NCBI RefSeq assembly: GCF_026236535.1
Contig: NZ_JAHTMW010000008.1
Span: 248,001-312,000 of the forward strand
Reading direction: 5' to 3'
Source: Streptomyces sp. SKN60
Lineage (GTDB): Bacteria; Actinomycetota; Actinomycetes; Streptomycetales; Streptomycetaceae
Length of the DNA: 64,000 nucleotides
The notes beneath the pieces were generated by a model, which saw only the letters and a list, made by a program, of their open reading frames with translations, was not told where the DNA came from and searched no databases. Numbering within the stretch: the first letter of the stretch is position 1; every line of letters begins with the position of its first letter. Positions 47,392-59,072 of the stretch are shown piece by piece. The translations under genes and the position numbers were made by a program.

Positions 47392-50300
47392 CGACTCGCA
47401 GACGGTGCGGGACCTCGACATCGCCATCGTCGCCATGGAGGGCCGCTTTCCGGGGGCCCGCGACGTGACGGAGTTCTGGGCCGGCCTGGTGGCCGGCACG
47501 GAGTCCGTCCGGCCGGTCGGCGACGCCGAGTTCCTCGCCGCGGGCGGCGACCCGGCCGCGCTCGGCGACCCGTACCTCGTCAGGGCGGCCGCGGCGATCG
47601 ACGACGCCGACCTCTTCGACGCGGACTTCTTCGGCCTGCGGGCCGAGGACGCCGAGCTGATGGACCCGCAGCAGCGCGTCTTCCTGGAGGTCTGCCACCA
47701 CGCCCTCGAACAGTCGGGCCACGACCCCGAGCGCTTCGACGGGGTGATCGGCGTCTACGGCGGAGCCAGCCAGAGCCGGTACTACCTGAACCATGTGCGC
47801 CCCCGCATGGACGAGTCGGCCGAGCCGCTGCGCGCCTGGTCGGCGTCGATGGGCAACGACCCCGGCGTCTTCGCCACCCGCGTCGCCTACGCGCTCAACC
47901 TGACCGGGCCCGCGCTCACCGTCCAGACGGCCTGCTCCACCTCGATGGCCGCGATCCACCTCGCCTGCCAGGACCTGCTGTCCTACCGCTGCGACGTGGC
48001 GCTCGCCGGCGGCTCGTCCATCAACCCGGCCGCCCGGCGGGGCTACCGCTACACGCCCGACGGCCCGTTCTCGCCCGACGGCCACGTCCGGGCCTTCGAC
48101 GCACGGGCCGAGGGCATGGTGCCCGGCGACGCCACGGCCGTGGTCGTCCTCAAGCGGCTCACCGACGCGGTGGCCGACGGCGACCGCGTCCGGGCCGTCA
48201 TCAAGGGCACCGCCCTCAACAACGACGGCAGCCGCAAGGTCGGCTTCACCGCGCCCAGCCCGCTGGGCCAGGCCGAGGTGATCCTCGCCGCCCACGCGGC
48301 CGCCGAGGTCGACGCCGACACCATCGGCTACGTGGAGGCCCACGGCACGGGCACCCCGGTCGGCGACCCGATCGAAGTCACCGCGCTCACCCAGGCGTTC
48401 GCGGAGACCACCACGCGCACCGGGTTCTGCGCCCTGGGCTCGGTCAAGAGCAACATCGGGCACACCGACGCCGCGGCCGGCGTGGTGGGCCTGATCAAGG
48501 CCGCCCTGGTGGTGGAGCACGGCCAGATCCCGCCCACGCTCCACTACACCGCCCCCAACCCGCTCATCGACCTCGGCTCCTCGCCCTTCCATGTCAACGA
48601 CCGGCTCACCGAGTGGCCGGCCGGCCCGACGCCGCGCCGGGCCGGCGTGAGCTCCTTCGGCATCGGCGGGACGAACGTCCACGCCGTCCTCGAAGAGCCC
48701 CCCGCGGCCCCCGCCGCCCCGGCCGCCCCCGCCGCCCCGGCGGCGCCCGAGACCGGCGAGGGCTGGGTCCTGCTGCCCTGGTCGGCCCGGTCCGCCGAGG
48801 CCGCCGACCGCCTCGGCGCCCGGCTCGGCGACCACCTCGCCCGTACTCCCGGCCTCGACCTCGGCGACATGGCGCACACCCTGAGCCAGGGCCGCCGCAC
48901 CTTCCCGCACCGCCGCTTCGCCGTCTGCCGCGACCGGGACCAGGCGGTGGCGCTGCTCGGCGCCCCCGGGCCCGCCGCGCCGCCCGTCGACGGCCCCGCC
49001 GAGCGGCCCGTCGCCTTCCTGTTCCCGGGCGGCGGCGCGCAGTACGAGGGCATGGGCCGCGGCCTGTACGAGACCGAGCCGGTCTTCCGCGAGGCGCTCG
49101 ACCGCTGCGCCGCCATCCTGGAGCCCGTCCTGGGCTTCGACGTACGAGCCGTCCTGCACCGCGGGGAGGAGGGCGCCCGGTCGAGCCTGCTGCCCGGGCT
49201 CGTCGCGACCGAGTACGCCCTCGCCACCCTGCTGATCTCCCGGGGCGTCAGGCCGCAGTCGCTCATCGGGCACTCGGCCGGCGAGTACACCGCCGCCTGC
49301 CTGGCCGGGGTGATGTCCCTGGAGGACATGCTGCCCCTGGTCGCCAAGCGGCAGTGGCTCCTGGAGCGGGCCGGCGGGGTCGCGGTCAGCGTCCGGCTGG
49401 GCGAGCGCGAGCTGGACGCGTACCTCACCGACCGGCTCTCCCTGGCCACCGTCAACGCGCCCGCCCTGTGCACCGTGTCGGGGCCGGAGGAGGACATCCG
49501 GGACCTCGAAGCCCGCTGGGACGCCGACGGCGTCGAGTACCAGCGGGTCCACTTCCCCAGCGCCGTGCACTCCTGGCTGCTCGACTCCGTCCTGGACGAC
49601 TTCGCGGCCGAACTCGCCAAGGTCACCCTGCGGCCGCCCGCCATCCCGTTCGTCTCCAACCTCACCGGCACCTGGATCACCGACGCGGAGGCGACCAGCC
49701 CCGACTACTGGCTGCGGCACACCCGCCGGACCGTGCGCTTCGCCGACGGCCTCGCGGCACTCCGGGCGGGCACGGATCCCGTCCTCGTGGAGGTCGGACC
49801 GGGCCGGATCCTCACCCGGTGCGCCCAGCTGCGGTTCGGCGACGCCGTGCCCACCGTGGAGACCATGCGCCACCCGCGCGCCGAACAGCACGACCAGCAG
49901 ATGCTGCTCACCGCGCTCGGCCGGATCTGGCAGCTCGGCGCCCGGCTGACGGGGGAGGACGAGCGGGCCGGCGGCCGCCGGGTCCCGCTGCCCGGCTACC
50001 CCTTCGAGCGCAAGCGGTACTGGCTGGACGAGGTCCGCCCCGCCGCCGCTGCGGCTGCCGCTGTTTCCGCCGTTTCCGTACGCGACCTCGCGGAGGCCGA
50101 ACGCGAGCTGTGGCGGAGCACCGGGGTGACCACGGTGCCGGCGCGGCTGCGCGAGGACTTCGACCGGCTCGCCGGTCTGCGGGCCGCCGCGTTCCTGCGC
50201 TCGGCGGGCGTGGACACCACGGCCGGCCGTACGTACGCCCCCGATGACCTGGTCCGCAGCCTCCGGCCGGCCGGCCCGTACCGCAAGCTCGCGGACGCCC

Positions 50301-51616
50301 TGCTGCACCTGCTCCAGGAGTCGGGGGTGCTGGCCCGCGAGGGCGACCTGCTGCGGTTCACCGGCGGCGGCGACGCCGACGCCGCGGAGGAGGAGCGGCT
50401 CACGAGGTCCGTCACCGAGGCGCACCCGTCGCTCGCGAAGGACCTGGAACTGCTCGACACCTGTCTGGCCGGCTGCGCGGACGTGGTGCGCGGCGACACG
50501 GACGGCACCGCGGTGCTGATCCCCGACGGCCGCACGGACCTCACCGCCTCCGTCCTCGAACCGCACATGGACCAGGGCGACTTCGCCCTGTACCGCATGC
50601 TGCTGACCGAGCACGTCGTCGAGCTGGCGCGCGCGGCCGGCGGCCGCCCGTTCCGGATCCTGGAGACGGGCGCCGGGCGGGGCCGGCTGACCTGGACCGT
50701 GGCCGAGGCCCTGCGGGGCATCCCCGGAGTGCGCTACCACGTCACCGACCTGGGCCGGTCCTTCGTCCTGGAGGCCGAGCGCGAGGCGGCACGGCGGGGC
50801 ATCGACTTCATGTCCTTCGGCGTCCTGGACATCGGGCAGGCCGTGGAACCCGAGGAGCTCGGCGGCGCCTTCGACGTGGTGCTCGCCTTCAACGTGCTGC
50901 ACATCCCCGCCGACCTGCGGGAGACCACCCGGCACGTCCGGCGGCTGCTGGCCCCCGGCGGCCGGCTGTGCGCCCTGGAGACCGTACGGATGCCCTGGGC
51001 GTCCCAGCTGGCCGTGGGGCTGCTCCCGCAGTGGTGGGCGTTCGAGGACGACCTGCGCCGGCACACGCCGATCCTGCCGGCCGGCCGGTGGCGCGAACTG
51101 CTGGTCTCGGAGGACTTCGACGAGGTCCGGGTCCTCAGCGACGAGCGGGACGACCGGTCGCTGATCCCGCACGCCCTCGTCGTCGGCCGCCGCCCCGCCG
51201 CCGACGGTGACGGTGACGGTGGTGGCGCCGGGTCCGCGGCCGGGGCCGGGACCGCGCCGGCGCCGGAGGAGACCGGCCCGGCGCGGCAGCCGCGGCCCGC
51301 CCTCGGCGTCGCCCACCGCGCCCCGTCGACCGACACCGAACGCGTCGTCGCCCGCCACTGGGAGGAGCTCCTGCGCGTCGACGGCATCGGGGCCGACGAC
51401 AACTTCTTCGACCTCGGCGGCGAGTCCCTGCTCGCGCTGCGGCTCGTCAAGCGGCTGAGCGACGAACTGGGCGTCGAACTACGGGTGAAGAAGCTCATGG
51501 AGCGGCTCACCGTCGCGACGATGGCCGCCGAGGCCGACGCGCTGCGCGGCGGCGCGGACGCCGCCCCCGCCCCCCGGATCGCCCCCAGCGCACGCCGAGG
51601 CCGGCGCACTGGCTGA
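47384..51616 (+). CDS. Type I polyketide synthase, KS-AT-MT-ACP
   Basis: A 1410-residue PKS module. KS (about 10-425): QTACSTSMAAIHLA, VEAHGTGTPVGD and KSNIGHTDAAAG. AT (about 540-830): PGGGAQYEGMG, active site GHSAGEYTAACLAG, and SAVHSWLLD where malonyl enzymes read HAFHS and methylmalonyl enzymes YASHS. MT (about 1060-1260): RILETGAGRGRLTW SAM-binding motif. ACP (about 1325-1395): FFDLGGESLLALR. No KR, DH or TE is present. It would add one C2 unit to the peptidyl chain and methylate it at carbon, or at oxygen if a hydroxymalonate is used. Any reduction of the beta-keto group must come from another protein. Confidence 0.94.
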
Positions 51617-51711
51617 CCGCCCACCGCCCCCACCACCCCCACCACTCACATCCCCACCCAGACCTGATCCACCGGCGCAGAGCCGGGTGCTAGCCGCCAA
51701 GGAGTACACCG

Positions 51712-54700
51712 ATGCCGTCAGCTACGACGAGCGAGACGCCGGAGCCGGCCGACGCCCTGGAGTTCCCGGCCACCTACGCCCAGCAGGGACTGTGGTTCTT
51801 CTACCGCCTCAACCCGCACAGCGCCTTCTACAACGTGTCGATGGTGCACCGGCTCACCGGTGAACTGGACACCGCCGTCCTCCGGTCGGCCCTGAACGAC
51901 GTCGTACGGCGTCACGAGGCGCTGCGCACCACGTTCCGCGAGCACGAGGGCGAGCTGCGCCAGGTCGTCGCCGAAGCGGTGGACATCGCGCTGCCCGTGC
52001 ACGAGGCCGCCGGCTCCCCGGCCGACCGCACGGCCCCGCACGAGGACCCCGCGGTGCGCGAGCAGCTGACCGGGCTCATCCAGGCCCCCTTCGACCTGGA
52101 GAACGGCCCGCTGCTGCGCGCCGCCCTGGTGCGCACCGCGCCCGCCGATCACCTGCTCGTCCTGTCGATGCACCACATCGTCGTCGACGGCTGGTCCCTG
52201 GGCATCTTCCTGCGGGAGCTCGCCGAGGCCTACCGGGCCCGACGCGCGGGCGAGGCCCCGCAACTGCCGGAACTGGACATCCAGTACGGCGACTACGCGG
52301 AATGGCAGGCCGAGCAGCTGCGCGGCCCTGCGCTCGAGGACGGCCTCGCCTACTGGCGTACGCGACTGAGCGGCGATCTGCCCGAGCTGCGGCTGGCGAC
52401 CGACCGGCCGCGCCCCGAGACCCGCTCGTTCGCCGGCGCCCGCCTCGACTTCGCCTTCGACGAGCAGCTCACCGCGCGGCTGAAGGAGATGTGCCGGGCC
52501 CAGGGCGTCACCCTGTACATGGCGCTGTTCGCCGGCGTCTCCGCCCTGCTGCACCGCTACACCGGGCAGGACGACTTCGTCCTCGGCACCCCGATGGCCG
52601 GGCGCGACGACGCCCAGACCCAGCCGCTCATCGGCTCCTTCGTCAACACCCTGCCGATGCGCGCGGACCTCTCGGGCGATCCGTCCTTCACCCGACTCCT
52701 GGGCCGCGTACGGGAGATGAGCCAGGGCGCCTACGCGCACGACGACATCCCGTTCGAGAAGATCGTGGAGGACGTCGCCCCGCAGCGCGGCATCGGCGCC
52801 AACCCGCTGTTCCAGGTCACCTTCGCGCTCCAGAACTACGAGCTCGGCGGATTCGAGCTCGACGGCGTACGCGCGGAGCGCATCGCCGTCGAGGAGGGCA
52901 CCGCCCGCTTCGACCTGGAGGTGCACTGCTGGGACGACCCGCACCGGCTGCGCGGCTCCTTCGTCTACAGCACCGACCTGTTCGACCGCGTCACCATGGA
53001 GCGCATGGCGGCGCACCTCACCAAGGTGTTCGAGGGTGCGCTGGCGGACCCGTCCCGGACCGTCGGCGAGCTGTCCCTCCTCACGGAGGACGACCGCCGG
53101 GTCCTGGACGCGGCCGCCGGTGCCGGACTCGATGCCGGGTTCGACGCCGACGCCACCGTGCCGGCGCTCTTCGCCGCCCAGGCGGCGGCCCGCCCCGGGG
53201 CGATTGCGGTACGGGCCCCCGGCGCCGCCCTGACCTACGCGGAACTCGACGCGCGCGTGAGCGCCCTCGCGACCCGGCTGCGCGACACCGGGCTCACCCC
53301 GGGCACCCGGACCGGCCTGCACCTCGCCGGCCCGGTCGACGAGCTGGTGGGCACCCTCGCGGTCCTGGCGGCGGGCGGCGTGTGCGTGCCCCTGAACCCG
53401 TCCGACGACCCCGCGCTGCTGCGCCGCTCGGCCCGCCGCACGGGGCTCACTCTGCTGCTCACCCGAGGCGCGGCCGGCGACTGGGCGGACTGCCTCGCCG
53501 CCGTGGACCTGGACGGCATGGACCTCGACGCGGGTCTTCCGGACGCGGCGCAGGCACCCGTACCGCCCGCGGGTTCCGCGCCCGCGCTCCTCCTCGACGT
53601 GCCGGGCGGCCCGTACGTCCTCGAACACGCGGGGCTCGCCGACCGGCTGGCCCGGCTGGCCGGACTGGCCGAACCGACCACCGCCGACACCGTCGCGCGG
53701 CACGCCGCCTGGGGCCAGGAGCGCGCCGTGTGGGAGGCGCTGCTCCCGGTCTGCCACGGGGCGAGCCTGCTGGCCGGCGACGGGGCCACCGTGGTGATCG
53801 CCGCGGACTCCGACCTGACCGACCTGGCCGGCCCGGCCGCCGTACAGACGCCGGCCGGCTCCCCGCGGGCCCTGCTGTGCCTGGCCTCCGTGCCGTCGCC
53901 CGCGCTGCTCCGCCACTGCCACGACCGCTTCGGCTCCTCGGCGCGCTGGGTGTACGCCACCCCGCAGGCCGGCCCGGTCGGTGTCGCCGAGGCGACCCCG
54001 GCGGACACGGCCCTGCTCTTCACGCCTCTCCGCCCGGTCCGGGTCCTCGACGCGCACGGAGCCCCCGTCCCGGTCGGCGTCCCCGCCCACGTACACGGCG
54101 CCGGTCCCGGTCTGGCCCGCCCCGTCGCCGGGGACCACCCGGTGGCGTCGGCCGCCGGTGGTGACTCCGGCCGGATCGACGCCGACGGCACGCTGGAGAT
54201 CCTCGGCCGCCGCCCCGGCACCGCCGTCGTGTCCGGCGTGTCCGTCGATCTCGCCGAGGTGACCGCGGCGATCCTGGCCGAGCCGGCGGTCGCCGAGGCC
54301 GCGGTCGTCGAGCGCCGTGCCGCCGCCGGGCACACCGAGCTGGTCGGCTACGCCGTCCGCCGTGGCCAGGTGACCGCGCAGCGCGTCGCGCAGGCGGCGC
54401 GTGCCGCGCTGCCCGGCGGCGCCGCTCTGGCCGCGGTCGTGTTCGTGACGGCCCTGCCGCGTACCCCCGGCGGCGGTGTGGACACCACCGCGCTGGGCGA
54501 ACTCCCGGTCCTCGACGCCCAGTTGGCGGGCTCGTGGGAGCAGGCGCTGGCCGAGCGGGGCGCTCCGGCGGTCGTGGTGGTCGCGGAGCGCGACCCGGCG
54601 CCGGCCGACGACGACTTCGTCGATCCGCGGGCCCTCGCCCGCGACACCGCCGCCGAGCCGGCCCCGGCCCGGCACTCGGACGTGCCGGCGATCAGCAGCG

Positions 54701-57700
54701 GCGGGCCCGCGCTCGACCCCGGTGCGGTGAACCTGGCCGAGGTGCTGCGCCGGGTGGCCGCCGACCCCGCCTCCGGCGACATCGTGTACGTCTCGCCCGA
54801 CGGGGCGGAGGACCACCAGTCGTACGGCGAGCTGCGCGACGAGGCGTCCCGGGTCCTGGGCGGGCTCCGCGCGCGCGGCGCGCGCCCCGGCGACAAGGTG
54901 ATCCTCCAGCTCGCGGACAACCGCGACTTCGTGACCGGCCTGTGGGCCTGTGTCCTCGGCGGGTTCGTCGCCGTGCCCCTCGCCGTGTCCCCCACCTACG
55001 CGGAGGACACGGCCGCCACCAACAAGCTCGCCGGCGCCTGGACGCTGCTCTCGGGTCCGCTGCTGCTCACGGACCGCACGCTCGCGGGCCCGCTGCGCGG
55101 CCTCGGCGACCGGCTCGGCTGGGCGGAGCCGCGGCTCGCCGTGCTCGACGAGCTGCGCGACGGCCCCCGGGCCGACGACTGGCACGACTCCCAGGCGGAC
55201 GACCTGGTCCTCCTGCTGCTGACCTCCGGCAGCACCGGCCGTCCCAAGGCGGTCGAGCTGCGGCACGGCAACGTGCTGACCCGCACGGCGGCAGCGCAGC
55301 ACGTCTACGAACTGACCTGCCGGGACGTCTCGTTCAACTGGATGCCGCTGGACCACGTCGGCGGCATCGTGATGTCCCACATCCGCGACGTCTTCGTCGG
55401 CTGCCGGCAGATCCAGGCCCCCACCCAGTGGGTGCTCGCCGATCCGCTGCGCTGGACGGCGAAGATGGCCGAGCACCGGGTGACGACCACCTGGGCCCCG
55501 AACTTCGCCTTCGGCCTGATCGCCGAGCGCGCCGCCCAGCTCGCCGGGCAGGACTGGGACCTCAGCGCCCTGCGCGTGGTCATCAACGGCGGCGAGGCCA
55601 TCGTCCCCCGGGTCACCCGGCGCTTCATGGAGGCGCTGGCCCCGCTCGGGCTGCCCGCCACCGCCATGCGTCCGGCCTGGGGCATGTCGGAGACGTCCTC
55701 GGGCGAGGTAGACGACCGCTTCGACCCGGCGGCCTGCGCCGACGACGCCCAGTTCGTCCAAGTCGGCGCCCCCTTCCCGGGGTTCACCATGCGGATCGTC
55801 GACGGGGACGACACCGTCGTCCACGAGGGGGTGCCCGGCCGGCTCCAGGTCAGGGGACCGGCGGTCACCTCCGGCTACCACCTGAACCCGGAGCAGAACG
55901 CGGAGTCGTTCACCGAGGACGGCTGGTTCGAGACCGGCGACCTCGCCGTGCTGTGGGACGGCAGGCTGACGATCACCGGCCGGGCCAAGGACGCCATCAT
56001 CATCAACGGCCACAACTTCCACTGCCACGAGCTGGAGGAGTGCGTCGAGGAGCTCGACGAGGTCGAGCGGTCCTTCACCGCGGCCTGCGCGGTGCGCACC
56101 GCCGACAGCTCCACGGACGAACTGGCCCTGTTCTTCTGCCTCAAGGACGGGGTGGCCGACGCCGAGGCCATCGCCCGCATCCGCGCCAAGCTGCTGCGCG
56201 AGGCCGGGGTCAACGCCTCCTATCTGGTGCCCGTCACCCGGGACCGCATCCCCAAGACCGAGATCGGCAAGATCCAGCGCAGCCTGCTGCGCAAGGAGTT
56301 CGAGGCCGGCGCGTTCGCGGCCGAACTGCGGGGCACCGGAGCCGTGACGGACGACGGCACCGCCCTGCCCAACTGGTTCCACCGGCCCGTGTGGCGGCGG
56401 GCCGCGGCCGGCCCCCGGCCCCTCGCGCCGGCCACCGGCCACACCCTGCTCGTCGCCGACGGGCACGGCCTCGCGGACGCCCTGGCCGGCCTGCTCCGTG
56501 CCCGGGGCGAGCGCTGCACCGTCCTCCCCGCCGACACCGCCCGCACCACCGACACCGCACACGCCCGGGAGGCGTACGGCGCCGTCGACCGCGTCGTCCA
56601 CCTCGCCGGCTGCGCCCCGTACCAGGAGCTGCCCGCCGGTACGGAGGAGCTCGCCACGGCCTACCGCGAAGGGCCGCTGGCCGTCGCCGAGCTCGCCGGC
56701 GCCGTGGCCCGGGCCAACCCCGAAGGCCGCCCGGTGACCCTGGCCGTGGTCGCCACCCACAGCCAGTGGGTGCGCGAGGGCGACCGCGTGATGCCCGAGC
56801 GGGGCGCCTCGGCCGGCGTGGTGAAGTCCGCCGGCCAGGAGTACGACTGGCTGCGCGCCACCCACCTCGACGTGGAGCCGCAGCAGCCCGCCGACCTGGC
56901 GCACCGGATCCTGGAGCTCCTGGACGCCGCCGGCAACGAGCCCGAGCAGGTGCTGCGCGGCGGCGAGCGCTGGGTGCGTCGTATCGAGCGGCTGCCCGCC
57001 GCCCCGTCCGCGGCCGTCGGGCTCACCCGGGGCGAACTCGTCGTCGTCAGCGGAGGCCTGGGCGGCCTCGCCGTCGAGACCGCCGCCCACCTGCTCTCCG
57101 CATATGGCGTACGGCTGCTGCTGCTCGGCCGTACCGCCCTGCCCTCCGAGGACGGCTGGGACGAGGCGCTCGCCGCCGGCGGGCGGACCGCCGAGCGGAT
57201 CGCCGCCCTGCGCCGGCTGCGCGCCCTGGGCGAGGTGCACTACGCGGCCGCCGACGTCACCGACGAGGCCGCCGTGCGCGTGGCCCTCCACGACGCCGAG
57301 CAGCGCTTCTCGGCGCGGGCGGCCACGGTCCTGCACCTCGCCGGCCACTTCCACGAGGCCCCGGTGACCGAGGCCTCGGAGGCAGACTGGGCGGAGGTCA
57401 CCCGGGCCAAGGTGCTCGGCGCCGCCGTCCTGCACCGGCTGATGAAGGACCGGCCGGGGGCGCGCTTCCTGTCGTACTCCTCGGTCAACGGCTTCTTCGG
57501 CGGCGCCAACGTCTCCGGATACGCCGCCGCCAACGCCTTCCTGGACGCGCTGGCCGTCCACCAGTCCACCGCGCACGGCATGCGCGCCCAGAGCCTGGGC
57601 TGGACCATGTGGGACGAGCTGGGCCTCAGCCGCGGATATGCGCTGAAGGCCCTGACCGAGGCCCGCGGATACCGCGTCCTCGCCCCCGGACAGGGCGTCG

Positions 57701-59043
57701 CCTCCCTCGACGTCGCCCTGCGGCACGGCACCCCGCAGCTGCTGATCGGCCTCGACCACACCGCGCCCTGGGTGGCCGGCCGGCTGCTGACCCCGACCGC
57801 GCCCCTGCACCGGCTGGTCGGCTACCGCACCGCCGGGTCCACCGGATCCGCCGACGACGCCCGTGGTGCCCTCGGCCTGCCGGACCGCTACGGGACCCGT
57901 ACGGACTGCGAGTTCGCCACGGTGGCCGAGCTGCCCGTCACCGAGAGCGGAGAGGTCGACCGCCGGCGGCTCGCCGAGACGGGCGGCACCGGTGCCGCGA
58001 CCGCCGCGGCGGACGACCGCCCGCACACCGAGGCAGAGCAGCTCATCGCCGCCATCTGGTGCGACCTGCTCGGCCTGGCGGAGGTCGGCGTCCACGACAA
58101 CTTCTTCGACATCGGCGGGCACTCGCTGCGCGCGGCCATGCTGCTCAGCCGGCTCCGCGCCGAGCTGGGCGTGGACCTGACCATCGCCTCGCTCTTCGAG
58201 AACCCCACCATCGCCGGACTGGCCCGGCAGCTCGACCCGATGACGGCCCAGGACCCGCTGGCCGTGGTGCTGCCGCTGCGCCGCGAGGGCGACGCCGCCC
58301 CGCTGTTCTGCCTGCACCCCGGCGGCGGCATCAGCTGGTGCTACTCCGGCCTGCTCGGCGGCCTGCCGGACCGGCACCCGGTCTACGGCATCCAGGCCCG
58401 CGGCCTGAACGGCACGGAGCCCCTGCCCACCACCCTTGACGAGATGGTCGACGACTATCTGGCGCAGGTGCGCGAGATCCGGCCGACCGGCCCGTACCAC
58501 TTCCTCGGCTGGTCCTTCGGCGGTGTCATCGCCCACGCCATGGCGACCCGGCTGACCGCCGAGGGCGAGCGGGTCGGCGTCCTCGCCATGATCGACGCCT
58601 GGCCGGCCGACCCGGAGCTCGACCCGGAGTTCGGCGACGACCTGAACGTCGAGAAGGAGATGCTCGGCGCGCTGCTCGCCGACGCCGGATACGAGGGCCC
58701 CGTCGACGAGGAGCTCACCCGCACCCGGGCACTGGAGATCCTGCGCAGCGAGGGCAGCCCGCTCGGCAACCTCACGGAGGAGAGCATCACCTCGCTCGTC
58801 GCCATCGCGGCGAACAACGTCACGCTGCGCGCCGGCGAGCTCCGGCCGTACGACGGCGATCTGCTCCTCTTCCACGCGGACGGGGACGACCGCGACGCGG
58901 ACGCCGTGACGCGCAGCTGGCAGCGGTTCAGCACCGGCCGGATCGACAACCGCCCGATGCCCTACGGCCACAACAGCATCATCCACCCCAAGCCGCTGGC
59001 CGAGATCGCCGCGGCGGTCGGAGAGCGGATGGCGAACGGATGA
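51712..59043 (+). CDS. Terminal NRPS, C-(degenerate A)-acyl ligase-KR-T-TE
   Basis: A 2443-residue termination protein. C (about 15-450): MHHIVVDGWSLG. Residues 480-920 look like an adenylation domain that kept LTYAELDARVSAL and LAAGGVCVPLNPS but has no TSGSTG-type loop and no clear TGD or K-x-RG motifs, so it should be inactive. A second, complete ligase (about 1000-1530) has LLLTSGSTGRPKAVEL, WMPLDHVGGIVMSH, GWFETGDLAV and PKTEIGKIQR; it lacks the amino-group-binding Asp motif and so probably uses a keto or hydroxy acid. KR (about 1545-1960): SGGLGGLAVETAA and GYAAANAF. T Ser near 2137 (GGHSLRAAM). TE (about 2180-2440): GWSFGGVIAHA and YGHNSII. Such a KR inside an NRPS reduces an alpha-keto acid to make a depsipeptide. 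Confidence 0.94.
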   Translation: MPSATTSETPEPADALEFPATYAQQGLWFFYRLNPHSAFYNVSMVHRLTGELDTAVLRSALNDVVRRHEALRTTFREHEGELRQVVAEAVDIALPVHEAAGSPADRTAPHEDPAVREQLTGLIQAPFDLENGPLLRAALVRTAPADHLLVLSMHHIVVDGWSLGIFLRELAEAYRARRAGEAPQLPELDIQYGDYAEWQAEQLRGPALEDGLAYWRTRLSGDLPELRLATDRPRPETRSFAGARLDFAFDEQLTARLKEMCRAQGVTLYMALFAGVSALLHRYTGQDDFVLGTPMAGRDDAQTQPLIGSFVNTLPMRADLSGDPSFTRLLGRVREMSQGAYAHDDIPFEKIVEDVAPQRGIGANPLFQVTFALQNYELGGFELDGVRAERIAVEEGTARFDLEVHCWDDPHRLRGSFVYSTDLFDRVTMERMAAHLTKVFEGALADPSRTVGELSLLTEDDRRVLDAAAGAGLDAGFDADATVPALFAAQAAARPGAIAVRAPGAALTYAELDARVSALATRLRDTGLTPGTRTGLHLAGPVDELVGTLAVLAAGGVCVPLNPSDDPALLRRSARRTGLTLLLTRGAAGDWADCLAAVDLDGMDLDAGLPDAAQAPVPPAGSAPALLLDVPGGPYVLEHAGLADRLARLAGLAEPTTADTVARHAAWGQERAVWEALLPVCHGASLLAGDGATVVIAADSDLTDLAGPAAVQTPAGSPRALLCLASVPSPALLRHCHDRFGSSARWVYATPQAGPVGVAEATPADTALLFTPLRPVRVLDAHGAPVPVGVPAHVHGAGPGLARPVAGDHPVASAAGGDSGRIDADGTLEILGRRPGTAVVSGVSVDLAEVTAAILAEPAVAEAAVVERRAAAGHTELVGYAVRRGQVTAQRVAQAARAALPGGAALAAVVFVTALPRTPGGGVDTTALGELPVLDAQLAGSWEQALAERGAPAVVVVAERDPAPADDDFVDPRALARDTAAEPAPARHSDVPAISSGGPALDPGAVNLAEVLRRVAADPASGDIVYVSPDGAEDHQSYGELRDEASRVLGGLRARGARPGDKVILQLADNRDFVTGLWACVLGGFVAVPLAVSPTYAEDTAATNKLAGAWTLLSGPLLLTDRTLAGPLRGLGDRLGWAEPRLAVLDELRDGPRADDWHDSQADDLVLLLLTSGSTGRPKAVELRHGNVLTRTAAAQHVYELTCRDVSFNWMPLDHVGGIVMSHIRDVFVGCRQIQAPTQWVLADPLRWTAKMAEHRVTTTWAPNFAFGLIAERAAQLAGQDWDLSALRVVINGGEAIVPRVTRRFMEALAPLGLPATAMRPAWGMSETSSGEVDDRFDPAACADDAQFVQVGAPFPGFTMRIVDGDDTVVHEGVPGRLQVRGPAVTSGYHLNPEQNAESFTEDGWFETGDLAVLWDGRLTITGRAKDAIIINGHNFHCHELEECVEELDEVERSFTAACAVRTADSSTDELALFFCLKDGVADAEAIARIRAKLLREAGVNASYLVPVTRDRIPKTEIGKIQRSLLRKEFEAGAFAAELRGTGAVTDDGTALPNWFHRPVWRRAAAGPRPLAPATGHTLLVADGHGLADALAGLLRARGERCTVLPADTARTTDTAHAREAYGAVDRVVHLAGCAPYQELPAGTEELATAYREGPLAVAELAGAVARANPEGRPVTLAVVATHSQWVREGDRVMPERGASAGVVKSAGQEYDWLRATHLDVEPQQPADLAHRILELLDAAGNEPEQVLRGGERWVRRIERLPAAPSAAVGLTRGELVVVSGGLGGLAVETAAHLLSAYGVRLLLLGRTALPSEDGWDEALAAGGRTAERIAALRRLRALGEVHYAAADVTDEAAVRVALHDAEQRFSARAATVLHLAGHFHEAPVTEASEADWAEVTRAKVLGAAVLHRLMKDRPGARFLSYSSVNGFFGGANVSGYAAANAFLDALAVHQSTAHGMRAQSLGWTMWDELGLSRGYALKALTEARGYRVLAPGQGVASLDVALRHGTPQLLIGLDHTAPWVAGRLLTPTAPLHRLVGYRTAGSTGSADDARGALGLPDRYGTRTDCEFATVAELPVTESGEVDRRRLAETGGTGAATAAADDRPHTEAEQLIAAIWCDLLGLAEVGVHDNFFDIGGHSLRAAMLLSRLRAELGVDLTIASLFENPTIAGLARQLDPMTAQDPLAVVLPLRREGDAAPLFCLHPGGGISWCYSGLLGGLPDRHPVYGIQARGLNGTEPLPTTLDEMVDDYLAQVREIRPTGPYHFLGWSFGGVIAHAMATRLTAEGERVGVLAMIDAWPADPELDPEFGDDLNVEKEMLGALLADAGYEGPVDEELTRTRALEILRSEGSPLGNLTEESITSLVAIAANNVTLRAGELRPYDGDLLLFHADGDDRDADAVTRSWQRFSTGRIDNRPMPYGHNSIIHPKPLAEIAAAVGERMANG

Positions 59044-59072
59044 CCCGCCCGGCAGCACCACAGGAGAAGACC

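Noticed and set aside
51718..59061. A 2447-codon minus-strand frame opposite the terminal NRPS
   Set aside because: It mirrors the NRPS gene codon for codon and shows only low-complexity repeats. It is a shadow frame.
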